Of a stretch of 64,000 nucleotides of DNA, positions 1 through 12,061 are shown piece after piece. The stretch is taken from positions 12,240,001-12,304,000 of the forward strand of contig NC_059393.1 in assembly GCF_019703515.2 (NCBI RefSeq). The letters run 5' to 3'. The number at the start of each line of letters is the position of its first letter. The first letter of the stretch is position 1. Below the pieces are notes generated by a model. The model was not told the origin of the DNA. It did not search any database and was given only the letters and a program-made list of their open reading frames with translations. Both the position numbers and the translations under genes were made by a program. The DNA is from Myxocyprinus asiaticus (lineage: Eukaryota > Chordata > Actinopteri > Cypriniformes > Catostomidae).

Positions 1-1491
1 ATTGATGTGTCAAGACCAAAAAAAAGCAGCATACAACACTTGTTGATTATCAACTGTCAAAATGCAGGAGAAAACATTGTTACTTTCCTTATACGGAACA
101 AAAAATGCTCCCCTCAAATGCTCTGATTGAATGTAATACTACTGTATAGGATTTCATCACAGTTCAACTGCAACACATAATGAACCAGTTTCTCTGCTGA
201 CAAAACACGATATTGGGTATATAGATACAATCTGAGATTGTTTCCTCAAAGGTGTTAATAGGATGGGATGAGTAACACGTAATGCTGTAATAAAACAATA
301 AAGGTGGAAAGAATATAACAGATAGGCTTCATTATGGCACTGAGATTGTCAAGTAACAATATTGACTAGTTATGATGAAATCTTTTGTTACCAAAAACAA
401 AATGTTTTCATTTTTTTTCCTGCTCTCTTCAGCATGCTTTTCTAGCTATCTTTGAACTGACAATCATATGTGACACAGCCCAATGGGCATCCACATAAAA
501 AATAAAAAAAACAGTAGTCAAATAATGGTGAACTGTAACACTACACACATATTAGAAATTCACAACAGATTAAGCGCGCTAAAAAATTACGAGTACAAGT
601 GTACACGTTTTTGCACAGTTTTTCTACTGTACATTTTAATATTATACAATTAAGTAAAATCCACTCAATTTCATAACATATTATTGATTGATGTGAGTGA
701 ATAAATTTAACTTAAACATTTCAGTAACTTTTACTTATAAATCTGATGGACATGGCACTTATATAAACTTAGTGAAATTGAAATGAACGTTTTACAAGAA
801 CATTCCACATTTTGAACTTTCTCAGTAAACACCTTTAATAATGTACCACATGATGATATACAGAAGACTAATGCATGTTATGTAGTCCATTAAACAACAG
901 CACTTTGCATATACTGGCGAAGGGATCACAATATCAAGATGTGCATGCAGACCTCAGAAATTGGTGCACAAAGCACAATGATGGTAACAATTAATAGATT
1001 TATTATTATTATTATTTTTTTTTAAAATCATGAACGGGTAGTTTTAAGCAGAAAATGAACATCAGACATCACAAAACAAGAAGTTACCAAACGTGACAAC
1101 AAAATCAACAATATAAATTGTGTACATAAACTTGCAAACAGTGAAACATTGCAAGCTCATTAATGATTCAAACCCGGTGCTAAGTCAAATTTATTTATTT
1201 TATTTACCAGTGAAATTTAATAAAATAAACGAATAAATATGACAAGGTTTTCTACTTTAGCATTGTAAAAATTACAAACAATCATAAATAATATTTACAT
1301 AAAAGCTAGAGCTTTAGCTCTATGGAGCATTCATTTTTTTTTAAATGTTGGAATTATAAGCAAATGTAGAATTAATGTAGTCTGTTATATTTACTTCACC
1401 ACAAAAATCTTCTTTTTTTTTTTTCAGTGTGTGCTTTTATTACCTTTCCTGATAAGATGTGATAAGATGTGACAAGACATGATATAAAAGA
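1..1491. other. AT-rich DNA, no gene or repeat recognised
   Basis: This stretch is strongly AT-rich with short homopolymer runs (T-run near 1009-1023, T-run near 1411-1424). No transposon end or conserved reading frame was seen. It could be intergenic, or the 3' UTR of a minus-strand neighbour if the exon at 1492-1535 is real. Confidence 0.5.
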
Positions 1492-1535
1492 TCAATCAGG
1501 TTTCATCGTCTCTGGGACAGTCACAGGTGTAGTAG
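1492..1535 (-). other. Possible terminal coding exon of a minus-strand neighbour
   Basis: On the minus strand a good acceptor (pyrimidine-rich, ending ttgttcttgcag) is followed by 13 codons, TTPVTVPETMKPD, and a stop. AT-rich, repeat-free sequence with polyadenylation-like AATAAA motifs then runs toward position 1, as a 3' UTR would. No homologue is recognised and no upstream exon was found, so this may be chance. Confidence 0.14.
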
Positions 1536-1630
1536 CTGCAAGAACAAGTGGGAAATGAGGACAAACAGTTTTAAATAAATAAAATGAATTAAATAAATAA
1601 AGCACAAAATGATATAGAATACATTGCTTA

Positions 1631-2049
1631 CGGTCCAAAATTCTGAGACCACTGAAATGCTTTTGCATTCTTTTAATGCAATGCAATGCAATGAAAAACA
1701 TTTGAAAGTTGAATGAAAAAATTAACATGAATTAGAATGTCTTAGTGTTTTGGCATGTCCGTCTTTTACTTAAATGATAGCTTGCACTCTAGTTGCATGG
1801 ACTCCACAAGTTTGTACTAAACCTGATGATCATGTTAACCAGCATTATCTGAGAATGTTCCAAAGAGCATTTTATGTGCTTCAATGGCAGGAAAATCTGA
1901 CATTTTGCGTACAGGCTTGAACATGGTCAGTGTCACAAATTAGCTTTTTTGATGACTCACTTTCAAAATCCTAAAATGTCATTTTTTTCCATGTTGAAAT
2001 TAAAAATAAAATCCCCAATTTTTAATGTGATCTCAGACTTTTGCACCCG
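1631..2049. mobile_element. Tc1/mariner-type MITE with TA target duplication
   Basis: The left end is cggtccaaaattctgagacc and the right end, reverse complemented, is cgggtgcaaaagtctgagat. These are imperfect inverted repeats of about 25 bp. TA lies on both sides (1629-1630 and 2050-2051), the target preference of the Tc1/mariner superfamily. At 419 bp, with no transposase frame, it is nonautonomous. Confidence 0.7.
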
Positions 2050-2051
2050 TA

Positions 2052-2704
2052 TAAACCAAATATTCAAATGTAAATACAGAAATATATAACATAGCATGTA
2101 CATTTTAGTCAATTGTGGTGGCTCCAAACTTGAATTGTTGTATTTGTACTATGACAGCAGAGGGACAGCTCAAAAGAGCAGTCTGTTTCTAAAGGTGCTC
2201 TGCTGAGCAGTAAAAGTCTCATCGACTGCTTGAGAGGTGTTACGATCTCTGAGAGTTGACATTAAGCAAGCACTTGTTCCTAGATTCCAAAAGTTATATT
2301 TTATTGTGTGCTGTATGTTCTTCTCCTTTAGCAATGACAGGACTGCCAATATTGCAATAGTTTTACATGATCGTTACTACAGCATGATCAATATTTTAAA
2401 TCAAAGCAGCTATTTCTTTTGTGCATGCATTAATCCTAATCTTAAAGGCAGGGCTGTTTTCAGGGGGTACATTATCTCATGCACTAGGGGAGGGGGGTAC
2501 TCATAGGGCAGGGAATAATGTCCTCATTGGGCAGGGAATAGGAGGCCCACTCATAAACAGTTTTGTCCCAGGCCCATTGATATTTAGCGATGGCCCTGAA
2601 TAAGGAATAAGGATCATAACATTTTGCTTAATCTATATAACATGAAAAACATTTTGATGCATTTGGCTTTTAATTAACCGATGGATAAACAACCCACTGA
2701 TTCC
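2052..2704. other. Unique upstream DNA, nothing recognised
   Basis: No splice-flanked coding segment, RNA gene or transposon end was identified. The open frames at 2237-2603 lack any recognisable similarity. A G-rich patch lies at 2458-2505. Confidence 0.45.
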
Positions 2705-3124
2705 CAGTGTTGGGAAAGTTACTTAAAAAAGAATTTTTTTTGTCCCTAATATTGTAATCAGATTACTGATTTAACAGATTACTTTGTCGAAAAAGTACTC
2801 ACATTACTAACAACATTTACATTACTTGAAAATGTTGTTTTTCCACTCAGCTAACTGAAAATAATGTCCATATTTCCTCCTTGTTCATTGTTGCAAAATA
2901 TTAACATAATTCAGGTTTTAAATTCTACATCAATAATATTATTATAGAAAGACTATATGTGTAACCCAAGTAATGTATTTAAAAGTAATTAACTTAATTG
3001 TTGGGAACCGTAATCGAATAACAAATATTTCAATAGTAATGTGTTACACTACTTAAAAGTAAAAACTAAAAAGTAATTAGATTACAATAATCAATTACTT
3101 TGTAATCAGACTACACCCAACACT
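2705..3124. mobile_element. hAT-like nonautonomous element
   Basis: The left end reads cagtgttgggaaagttactt. The right end reverse complements to agtgttgggtgtagtctgat. Repeated motifs of the type AGATTACT and TAATCAGATTAC occur inside, typical of a common fish hAT family with CAGTGTTGGG termini. No clean 8-bp duplication was seen, so the exact ends are uncertain. Confidence 0.6.
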
Positions 3125-3475
3125 TCTGATTAAGTCGCTTTCACACATACAGCCATTTCCAGAAAATTAACTCTAATTTTCAGTTTAGGGGTCATGTGTG
3201 AACACGACGCGTTCAAAAATTCTAGTGAATTTAGCACTGGCTATTTGATATTTCAGAGCTGACTATAAAGGTAATCTCGTAGTGTATGATGCTCCATGAC
3301 TCAAATCTGAAGTCATACGGTGAGAAGACAATGGAAATTGACCACGTGTGCCCACAGCATTGGACCACGAAGAAATGGAGATGGCGAATTTAATACCACT
3401 CACTTTCAACTCTCATCGCAGTCTTTCCACCCAAGACCGCACCCAAATGCGCTCAAGTCATTTCTTTTGAGACAG

Positions 3476-4816
3476 AACAGAATAGAACACAATAGAATAG
3501 AACAGAGTAGAATAGAATAGTAAATAAGAGTGAAACTTACACATTATGGAATGAAAGTGAAGTAAAACTGACAATAGAATAGAATAGAATAGAATAGAAT
3601 AGAATAGAATAGAATAGAATAGGGAATACAAGTGTGAATATGAAAGAACAGAAGTGAAGTAAAACTTAGAGAACAGAACAGAACAAAACAAAATACAACA
3701 GAACAGAATACAACAGAACAGAACAGAATAGAACAAAACAAAATACAACAGAACAGAACAGAATATAACAGAACAGAACAGAATACAACAGAACAGAACA
3801 GAATAGAACAAAACAAAATACAACAGAACAGAACAGAATATAACAGAACAGAACAATAGAACAAAACAAAATACAATGGAACAGAACAGAACAGAATATA
3901 ACAGAATACAACAGAACAGAACAAAATATAACAGAACAGAACAGAATAGAACAAAACAAAATACAACAGAACAGAAAAGAACAGAACAGAAAAGAACAGA
4001 ACAGAATATAACAAAACAAAATACAACAGAACAGAACAGAACAAAACAACATACAACAGAACAGAATACAACAGAACAGAACAGAATATAACAGAACAGA
4101 ACAGAACAGAATAGAACAAAACAAAATACAACAGAACAGAACAGAATAGAACAAAACAAAATACAACAGAACAAAACAAGACAAAATACAACAGAATACA
4201 ACAGAACAGAAAAGAACATAACAGAATAGAACAAAACAAAATACAACAGAACAGAACAGAACAGAACAAAACAAAATACAACAGAACAGAACAGAACAGA
4301 ACAGAACAAAATACAACAGAACAGAACAGAACAGAACAAAACAACATACAACAGAACAGAATACAACAGAACAGAACAGAATATAACAGAACAGAACAGA
4401 ACAAAACAACATACAACAGAACAGAATACAACAGAACAGAACAGAATATAACGGAACAGAACAGAATAGAACAGAATAGAACAAAACAAAATACAACAGA
4501 ATAGAACAGAACAGAATAGAATATAACAGAACAGAACAGAACAGAATAGAATATAACAGAACAGAATACAACAGAAAAGAACATACAAGAATAGAATAGA
4601 ATAGAATAGAATAGGAAATACAAGTGAAACTTACAGAATATAATAGAACAGAAGTGAAATAAAACTTAGAGAACAGAACAGATCAGAACAGAATAGAACA
4701 ACATAGAACAGAACAGAATAGAATAGAATAGAATAGTAAATATATGTGAAAATGTACATGTTATGGAACAAAAATGAAGTAAAACTGAAAATAGAATAGA
4801 ATAGAATAGAACACAA
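3476..4816 (+). repeat. AGAAC/AGAAT pentanucleotide satellite with a 60-bp interspersed spacer
   Basis: About 1.3 kb is made of tandem pentamers agaac, agaat and variants aaaac and acaac. Diverged spacers recur near 3520-3575, 3620-3672, 4612-4672 and 4737-4792, each carrying gaagtgaartaaaact-like sequence. The array is stop-free on the minus strand in all three frames, which produces long Cys/Phe/Leu-rich open frames that are not genes. Confidence 0.95.
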
Positions 4817-4954
4817 TAGACCTTAGGTAGACTTATAACTACCCACTACTACCTACCAAGACATACAACTGTCTTCCCGTTAATTTGAACTCTTTTCCCG
4901 TTCATATTAAAGTTGTTGCTAGTGCTCCGCCTCTTTGTGAGCATTCTGTGATGT

Positions 4955-5218
4955 GATGTGTGTGTGTGTGTGTGTGTGTGTTTCACACACAAGTCAGGAA
5001 TGGCGTGTTAAGGCGCGCACGCACGCACGCACGCACGCACACACACAATCAAACAAACATACTTGCGAACACACTGTGCGCACACAGCTCGTATGTGTGT
5101 GTTGCGGCGTAGCGCAGCAACGCAACAGGATCTCAACCTTGAGCTGACAGGCTGAGATACCGTCCTCATCCTAATCCTAATCCTAATCCTCATCATCATC
5201 ATCATCATCATCATCATC
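4955..5218 (+). repeat. Compound microsatellites: TG, GCAC, CTAATC and ATC tracts
   Basis: The tracts are (TG)n at about 4955-4981, a GCAC/CACA tract at 5013-5045, hexamer cctaat repeats at 5166-5190 and (ATC)n at 5190-5218. They sit next to the candidate promoter. The minus-strand frame starting with nine methionines comes from the ATC tract and is not a gene. Confidence 0.9.
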
Positions 5219-5430
5219 AGCGCGCGCGTTAAACACGGCTGGCACTTCCTGGTAAGAGTCTAGTCTCATTCCCTCCTGTCAAATTCAAAACATCCTTTTA
5301 TCTCACTTTACGTTTTGTAACAGAACAGTGGCATTTTGAGTCAGATGGACACCGTGCATGCAACATGTATGTATTAGGAGCCTAACAACAGCGATAAAAC
5401 GGAAACGGCTGGGAAAAAGTTGACGTAAGT
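4990..5430 (+). promoter_or_regulatory. Candidate promoter and noncoding exon 1 of the NEK7-like gene
   Basis: NEK7 normally has a noncoding first exon, so one is expected well upstream of 51223. This is the most CpG-rich stretch upstream (GCGCGCGC near 5220, several CG dinucleotides at 5100-5120 and 5390-5420). Two good splice donors follow: GTAAGA at 5252 and GTAAGT at 5425. No clear TATA box is visible. If the second donor is used, intron 1 spans 5425-51222. The transcription start is not determined, and exon 1 could lie elsewhere in the first 50 kb. Confidence 0.33.
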
Positions 5431-6408
5431 TTTGGGCTAATTTGAGTTAGCGCGCTAGGCTAACGCTGCTTTAGCCTCAGTTCAGAAAATCGAGAGTAAC
5501 ATACAACTGTCTAATTTATTTTTAAATCACCATTATTTCAGGAACAAACGTATACAGTCGTAAAACGGCCATTTTTTGGCTGTTCTGAAGAGTGTCGTGT
5601 GTGTTTATAACAGTGACATGCGACGTTTAGAGCACTGCGGCTAAGCTAAAGTCTGTCACTGTGACACATGCGGCAGATATGTGAGGAGAAATTCACTCAC
5701 AATTACTCTGACATTGCCCGAATAACTTTAAACCAAGATACCAAAGGTCATTAATACAACTGTACTCTAGAAATGGCAGGAACAGGCAGTTTTTGGAGAG
5801 TTGGAGGCAACTCTATATAAGTTTGGCAACACTTTCTAGCTGGTGTAGGCAAATTACAGTACAAGTTTATACATGCTTTATGATCACGATGAACCCTGTT
5901 CATATTGTTCACAGTGACATAAGTAAGCCAGGGGCCAAGCTCATAATGAGTTCATTTTCACTGGTGTCTCACTGGATATTAGAAGTCCAAATCAGAGGCA
6001 GTTCAATGCATCTGATCTGTGAAATCCTGCGACACTCACTGAGTAGCAGTTTAGTATTTTCAGGGTTTGTCAAGCTCGCATTGTAAAATGAATCAGCAAC
6101 ATATTTACTGCCTGATAACAATAAGTTGTGTGATCTTGTAAACTCATCAGGCATAAGGCGAAACCATGCCTGGAAATGTTACACCCCCCTTGTATCAGAT
6201 CAAAAATCAACTAACAGCCTTGTCACAATACAAGCATTTTCTGTTTTCAAATGTATTAGTGAACTAAGTAAATATTGTGTAATTTTTTTAAATTTGCCAT
6301 CATTAAATTGAATAATTTGTAATATATCGGCATGTTTCACGCTCTAGATATCTGTCTGCCAATGAACATGAATAATTTTCAGCAATTATTCTTAATTAGT
6401 TGCCAACA
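5431..6408 (+). other. 5' end of putative intron 1, no gene seen
   Basis: The sequence is mostly unique. It contains the short palindrome-like gagttagcgcgctaggctaac near 5446. The open frames at 5793-6311 overlap on both strands and show no recognisable domain. Confidence 0.4.
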
Positions 6409-6416
6409 TGTAAGAC

Positions 6417-7864
6417 CCCGTTTCCACCTGGTATTAAGATGCGTCTCGGGTGATCCGATCACATGTGGCCAGGTGAGACACAACGATGTTTACAACTGGT
6501 TGTTTAAATGCGTCTTCTGTGACCATTGGGGTTGAATTTGGAGGGGAGGGTCTCTGTTTCATGGCGACATACATCAGTTACTATGTCAGTGTGTTCCCGC
6601 ATGATAATAAACCGCAGCAAAGTCAGAAAAGACAAAGAAAGTGCCAAAAAAACAAACAAAAAAAACATTTAATCTAAGCACAAATGCAATATTTAGAGCA
6701 GAATTGTCCATTATTTTAATGGCTTAGTTGTATAAACCTGAGCTGCAGATAAGTGTCCCTGCATATTGATATCAGACACACTGAAGACAATACGTGAAGT
6801 TCTCATGCTTGTGTGTTTATCCGCTTTTTTTTCGGATGGTTATTTCCTTTTAAAACCGCTGGTAATGGGCAAAGTTTAAACTCTTGTTTTAGCGCAGTGG
6901 TTGTTTGACAAGGGAGTGGTGGAACTTCGCTGCTGCTGGGGCGCATAGAGGACGGATTAAGGCCCAGGTATATCTAGTTTTTGTATGTTCTGGATAGGCT
7001 TGCGCCTGGTCGACCACATTGCTTTTGTGAGGATACTCTTCTGACCGCGAGCAAAGATGAATACGTTTGATGCATGCCAACTATAACTTCTTTGTGATAC
7101 TCTTTTAGTAGTCAGTGGCCGGCGTGTGTGGCGATGATGCGCACAGATGATGACTTTATACGTGAGTCGAGAAAATCTGGCCAGCACACGTTCAGGCCGC
7201 GCTGATTGGATTATGACGAAATTTACCACACGCATACTATGCGCGGACGCGCAAAGTATACTTTGGCCTTTAGCGTTTACACATCTAATGTGATGCGTTC
7301 AGATGATTTTTTTTTTTTTTTTTCACCTTTTCTCCCCAATTTGGAATGCACAATTCCCAATGCGCTTTAAGTCCTCATGGTGGCGTAATGACTCGCCTCA
7401 ATCCGGATGGCGGAGGACGAATCTCAGTTGCCTCCGCGGCTGAGACCGTCAATCCGTGCATCTTATCATGTGGCTTGTTGAGCGCGTTACCGCGGAGACA
7501 TTTCCCGTGTGGAGGCTTCACGCAGAACTCCCCACACGCCCCACCGAGAGCGAGAACCACATTATAGTGACCACGAGGAGGTTACCCCATGTGACTCTAC
7601 CCTCCCTAGCAACCGGGCCAATTTGGTTTCTTAGGAGGCCTGGCTGGAGTCACTGAGCACACCCTGAATTCGAACTCGTGACTCCAGGTGTGGTAGTCAG
7701 CGTCTTTACTCGCTAAGCTACCCAGGCCCCCTCTGATGCGTTTTTGACCACATACGTATGTGGTTTTTGTGATCCGATCACAAAACATTATAGACCTCTA
7801 TTTAGCGCTGACCACATGTGATCCGATCACCAAAAATGCATATTAATACCAGGTGAAAATTGGG
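6417..7864. mobile_element. Nonautonomous DNA element with 8-bp target duplication, hosting a SINE
   Basis: The left terminus is cccgtttccacctggtatta. The right terminus reverse complements to cccaattttcacctggtatt. Both continue inward with gatccgatcacatgtgg motifs, giving subterminal inverted repeats over 60 bp. The flanks tgtaagac (6409-6416) and tttaagac (7865-7872) match at 7 of 8 positions, so this is probably a hAT-type insertion. Length is 1448 bp, of which about 430 bp is a SINE. No transposase remains. Confidence 0.75.
7300..7733 (-). mobile_element. tRNA-derived SINE, family 1, copy 1
   Basis: On the minus strand the element starts with a tRNA-like head (gggggcctgggtagcttagc) that contains an A box, followed by a B box (gagttcgaattc). 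It ends in a poly-A tail, seen as a T run at 7307-7323. Flanking duplication: tgatgcgtt at 7291 and 7734. The same family recurs at 23.1, 31.1 and 46.0 kb. Confidence 0.85.
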
Positions 7865-7872
7865 TTTAAGAC

Positions 7873-10458
7873 ATGCAAAGGCTTAAACAGTTTTCTTTGA
7901 TCATGGTAAGGTCATAAATGGTTTAAGCAAAAAAAAAAAAAAAAAAAAAGAAAAAGATCGGCACATGTAGATTTTTGCCCATAGCCCTGATGTCACGTTG
8001 AATGGAAAAACCTTTAATGGCGTTGTTACCTTCTTATCCAATGTACGCATGCCTCTTTATGTTTTGACTTGGTAGTTACGGTATTAACATTGGTGAATGT
8101 GTAAATGCGCTCATTGAAAATTCCATATCGGTTGACAGCTACAAGGAATGTCATAAAATATTGATGCATCGTATCAATCAGTATGTTTTTCTCTCAATAT
8201 CTTTTTGATGCATCGATATATTAACATTAGCCAGCATTTAAATTAGAAATCTAGTTTGTTTGTTTTCCAATTTCACTGTCAGTTGACCTTCCGTTTAATG
8301 TAGTCTGATGTAATATCTTTGGGAGCCCACAAGGGGGTGATATAGGCTAACATTCACTAAAGCCGGTCACACAGTGGATGAGAGCGACGCATCAGGGGTA
8401 GGACAAGGCACATTTATCACACACATGACGTGTCGATGTGGTGCAGGTGGCAGTCCAAAGTTGTGAATCTATTCACCATACACACACAAGTAACGAAGGT
8501 TTTTGTACTTCTTTAAGCATAAACAAAGTGACGTTGATGAGTTTGCAGGTTAGTGTATGAAACTGGTGTTCCTGTGCAAACGAAATTATTAGAAACGCAG
8601 ATGTTTATGATGCAGTTTCTCTGTATGTGGCTTTGAAAAGGTTTCATTCAAGTTGTCAAACCAATAAAAGACATACTTGTAACTGAAAATATATTGTGTA
8701 GGCTTTATGACAGATACAGAAACACAATATATCATCTAGTGATGGCTAGAGTAAATATGTCCTTTGATAATGATTTGGGTCATATTTAATAAAAACCATG
8801 CAAGTTGCGCTCCATGGTGTGAAAAGTGTGAAAGCCCCCTATGTTATGTTTGCAGTATATTTAACAGATATGCAGTACAGCACAACCAAAACTGAAGTAA
8901 ACTTTAAAATAAAAGATTGTTCGGATCAATCGAAAATATCTATCAGGATCTGATCTGATATGAAGATCAGTATTTTTACCCAGCACTACAGGTAAAAGCA
9001 GTTAGATCATTCAGTTGATGTATTCATTGAAACGTCTCGCATCTTTTGATTAGTTATGCATATGATCATGCACCCTCATATTTTGCCTTTCAAATATTCT
9101 TATGATTTTGAATGTCTTTTGGCATGTAATTGCTGACTTGTATTTTAGGCTGAGCTGGCAGAATTTGAGTTCTGCTGTCATCACGTACAAAGGCAGATAT
9201 GTGTTTTGCACAAACATTTTTTTTTGTTTTGCCTCTCCTTGCTTTCGATTTCAAGATTTCCCCAGGAAACAAACCCACTTTCTCAGCATAATTACACGAT
9301 GCTTATGCCACTGAAAACACAGTAACAGAGACACTGACAGTCTGCATTTGTCATAAAATGTGGTAAAATCCCAGTTAATGTGGTGTGATCCAAAACAAAC
9401 AATCTTGTACAGGATGCTATCGGCTTTTGTTACGTCCTCGCTGCACACAACTCTTAATGTTTCACGCAGGATGACACGGAAAGAGGGGTAGAGCCTCTGT
9501 GTTTTGAAAGCCTGTCTCTCTCAATACGCAATATCCCATGTGTTGAAAATAGCTGGGTTTGCTCGGCCCAGGGGCGGTCGAGATCTGCTCATTCTGGGAT
9601 CTTTCACGACAGGACCCTGCTCTCTGCACTCAATCAGTCAGGGAAACAAACAGCCTGCGAGAAGAAGCCGTGGCATTTTTTGTTGTTGTTCAGAAGTCAT
9701 GCCAAGTTGGAACTTGGAGACCGGTGCCTTTCCTGGGCAGTGAATAAAAAAAGAGAAACTTTACAGATGTCTGAAGCCAGGTCTGGAAGTTAGCGGGGTG
9801 TTTGAACTGCTCTTGAAGGTCTCGAGAATTAGGATGGTTCCCGGGCCTTGCTGAGAGCAGCCATTGGTAGGGGGCGGAAACCGAGGGCTTGCGCAAGCCG
9901 GGCGAGTGGCCAGCTTCGTTGACAGTTTAACAGTGAATATTTTACAACGCAGCATACTGCATGCTGTAAACAGGGGTGAGCTACATAAAGGCTGTTTATC
10001 GTGCTTGGGAAGCCTTGGATAAAAACAGCATCTTTAAGCCGCATATTAGAATAAAGCAGATGGCTTGGGCCAGTGTGGCTTGGAAAAAAGCTGGAGATGA
10101 AAGCAGGCCAGAGTCTTTGAACAAGGAGTCTGTCACATTCAGATCTCCAGGTCTTCGGGTCAAACCGTGTGCGGAGCCTCTGAAAGTCATGCTTTTTCAC
10201 GGCCAAAAATATCCCAGGGAATCTCATGAATATTGATGTTTTGCTGTTGCAAGCATTTTCCGCGGTTGTTAACAGGCCAAATGCTTTTCTGGATTTACTT
10301 GTTTATTTAATGCATGGTTAAGATATTTTCTGATCTTAAAAGTGTGTTTTTAACAGTGTCATTTATCATGACTTTGACCACTAGAAGTGTAACCGCAATA
10401 GGCCTGTAGGAACACTGTCAAGCCGCTGTCACACTGCACATTGTGCTCCATTGACTCC
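7873..10458 (+). other. Intron 1 segment with minor repeat pieces
   Basis: It contains an A run at 7929-7949. A possible degenerate inverted-repeat element spans about 8359-8845 (aagccggtcacac on the left; its counterpart gtgtgaaagcccc on the right). A moderately GC-rich, repeat-free stretch spans about 9480-10240. Overlapping frames on both strands in the last part (9504-10236) show no known domain. It is a candidate conserved noncoding block only. Confidence 0.35.
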
Positions 10459-10525
10459 AGTTCAACTAGGGATGGGAATTTTTGTCATTTTGTCTAGTCG
10501 AGTAGACGAAGTAATTACTTGAGTA

Positions 10526-11103
10526 TAGGGCTGGGCGAAAGGACGATGTTATTGGATATCAACGATATCTTACAAAGATCCCGATGCTGATTGCGACTCT
10601 CAGTTGACAGAGGTTGATCGACAATATCAGGAAATGGCAAAACCATGGATCTGGGAAGGCAGCAAATATATTAAACAGTAGCCAAGGGTCAGAAACTAGC
10701 GTCTGCCAAATGCAACGAGGCTGAATCCAGTTCGCAAGCTCCTCGTCCAAATGTATTTCATGCGTTAGTAATTTTGCTTGTCTATCCGCAACAGACAGGC
10801 GACCTGTAAGACGTCTCGAAGTGACACATGACAAGAAATGCTGTAAGTCACAAAGACACGCGCTTGAAGAAACACACTTTATGATATTTTTTAGAACAGA
10901 CAAAAGAAAATCTGTCAGTGCTCGTGTCTGATTCGCTGTTTGTTCAGAGGCGTGTAGCATGAGCCTGTCTCGTGGAACAAGTGAATGTAAAGATCTGAAA
11001 ACTGTTTGCAAGAATAATGTCGTCTGTGCAGGGAGGTTGAATATATTATTGTATATCGCAATATTTTTTCAATCAGATATTTTTTACATATCGCCCAGCC
11101 CTA
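10526..11103. mobile_element. hAT-like element (TAGGGCTGGGCG type), 578 bp, perfect 8-bp duplication
   Basis: The left end is tagggctgggcg and the right end is cgcccagcccta, perfect 12-bp inverted repeats. The 8-bp flank cttgagta is identical on both sides (10518-10525 and 11104-11111). The interior is an inverted-orientation relative of the 3.1-kb element at 30267-33364. The 150-residue minus-strand frame inside is not a recognised transposase. Confidence 0.9.
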
Positions 11104-11489
11104 CTTGAGTACTCATCGAGTACTTGGGGTGGGGGAGGGGGCATGGGCAGCACATAGACATGTACATATACAGTATGTACGTATGTGTCAGACATACGTC
11201 TTTGGCTGCTGTGTTGCGTCTCGTTGTTCCAATGTCTCGCCTATTCATTATTATAGGCTGTTATAACGTAATCTGTGACAATAAGTACAAAAGATGACAA
11301 TAAAAATATAATGCATCATATTTTTGTCATTGTGATTGGCCAACTCAATGAAAGAATTCTCAGACAGCACGTCTCTCTGCTTTTCCTTCAGGTTACCATA
11401 ATTATCGTAAGCGCACATCACTGTTCGTAATGGCCGGCTTCACCGTGTAATGGTATTGGCTTGACCGGAGACGCCATAACCATCACATT

Positions 11490-11669
11490 TTTAATACATT
11501 TACATTTATGCATTTGGCAGATGCTTTTATCCAAAGCGACTTACAGTGCACTTATTACAGGGACAATCCACCTGGAGCAACCTGGAGTTAAGTGTCTTGC
11601 TCAAGGACACAATGGTGGTGGCTGTGGGGATCGAGTTATGTGCTTTAGCCCACTACGCCACCACCACCA
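11490..11669 (-). mobile_element. tRNA-derived SINE, family 2 (L2-tailed), copy 1
   Basis: Read on the minus strand, a tRNA-like head (gtggtggcgtagtgggctaa) leads to a B-box remnant (cgatcccca) and a body with cttgagcaagacacttaact. It ends with gtaagtcgctttggataaaa and tgcataaatgtaaatg. About 20 bp between the A and B boxes is missing compared with the copy at 27279. Confidence 0.75.
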
Positions 11670-12061
11670 TGTTAAGTTGAAAATAGTTTTAAAAACCCTG
11701 CGTTCTGTTCCATTCATCATGCAAACATGTCAGAAGATTTAGAGAATGAGAAAATTTCAAAATAAAGGTGCATTTAAAAATAATATACATTGATCTTTGT
11801 GTTTTATCGATGGCATTGCATCGTTGGTTAACTGATCGATGCATCGATCCAGATCGATGGATCGTTACACCCCTACAAGGTACCGCTGAAAATCTCAATG
11901 TAATCAATCTCTAAATATACCCATAAAAATAAGGCCTCTCTTTGACACGTTTGTGTTTAGTTGTCAAGGAATTTTGAATTGAGTGAAAAATCACGTCAGG
12001 CGTTTTCATTATCGACCATTGCTGTCACTTCCAAGTACTCGAGTCCATCCCTAATTCAAAC

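Larger units (their letters stand above)
10467..12053. mobile_element. hAT-like element with three internal insertions
   Basis: The left end is tagggatgggaatt and continues with gtcgagtag. The right end is aagtactcgagtccatcccta. The termini are inverted and share GAGTACTYG motifs. The flanks agttcaac and attcaaac match only partly, so the duplication is degenerate. It hosts an intact hAT-like copy at 10526-11103, a SINE at 11490-11669, and the orphan right end of a third hAT-like element (gatcgttacacccctaca) near 11862. Confidence 0.65.

Noticed and set aside
3458..4623. Three overlapping minus-strand frames of 301-376 residues rich in Cys, Phe, Leu, Ser and Val
   Set aside because: They are translations of the AGAAC/AGAAT pentamer array in all three frames. 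The repeat lacks stop triplets on that strand, and the proteins are low-complexity.
5008..5217. Minus-strand frame starting with nine Met codons
   Set aside because: It comes from the (ATC)n and hexamer microsatellite, with no conserved domain.
10559..11011. 150-residue minus-strand frame as a host or transposase gene
   Set aside because: It lies fully inside a 578-bp hAT-like MITE, shows no zinc finger or RNase-H-like motif, and is not kept open in the related 3.1-kb copy.
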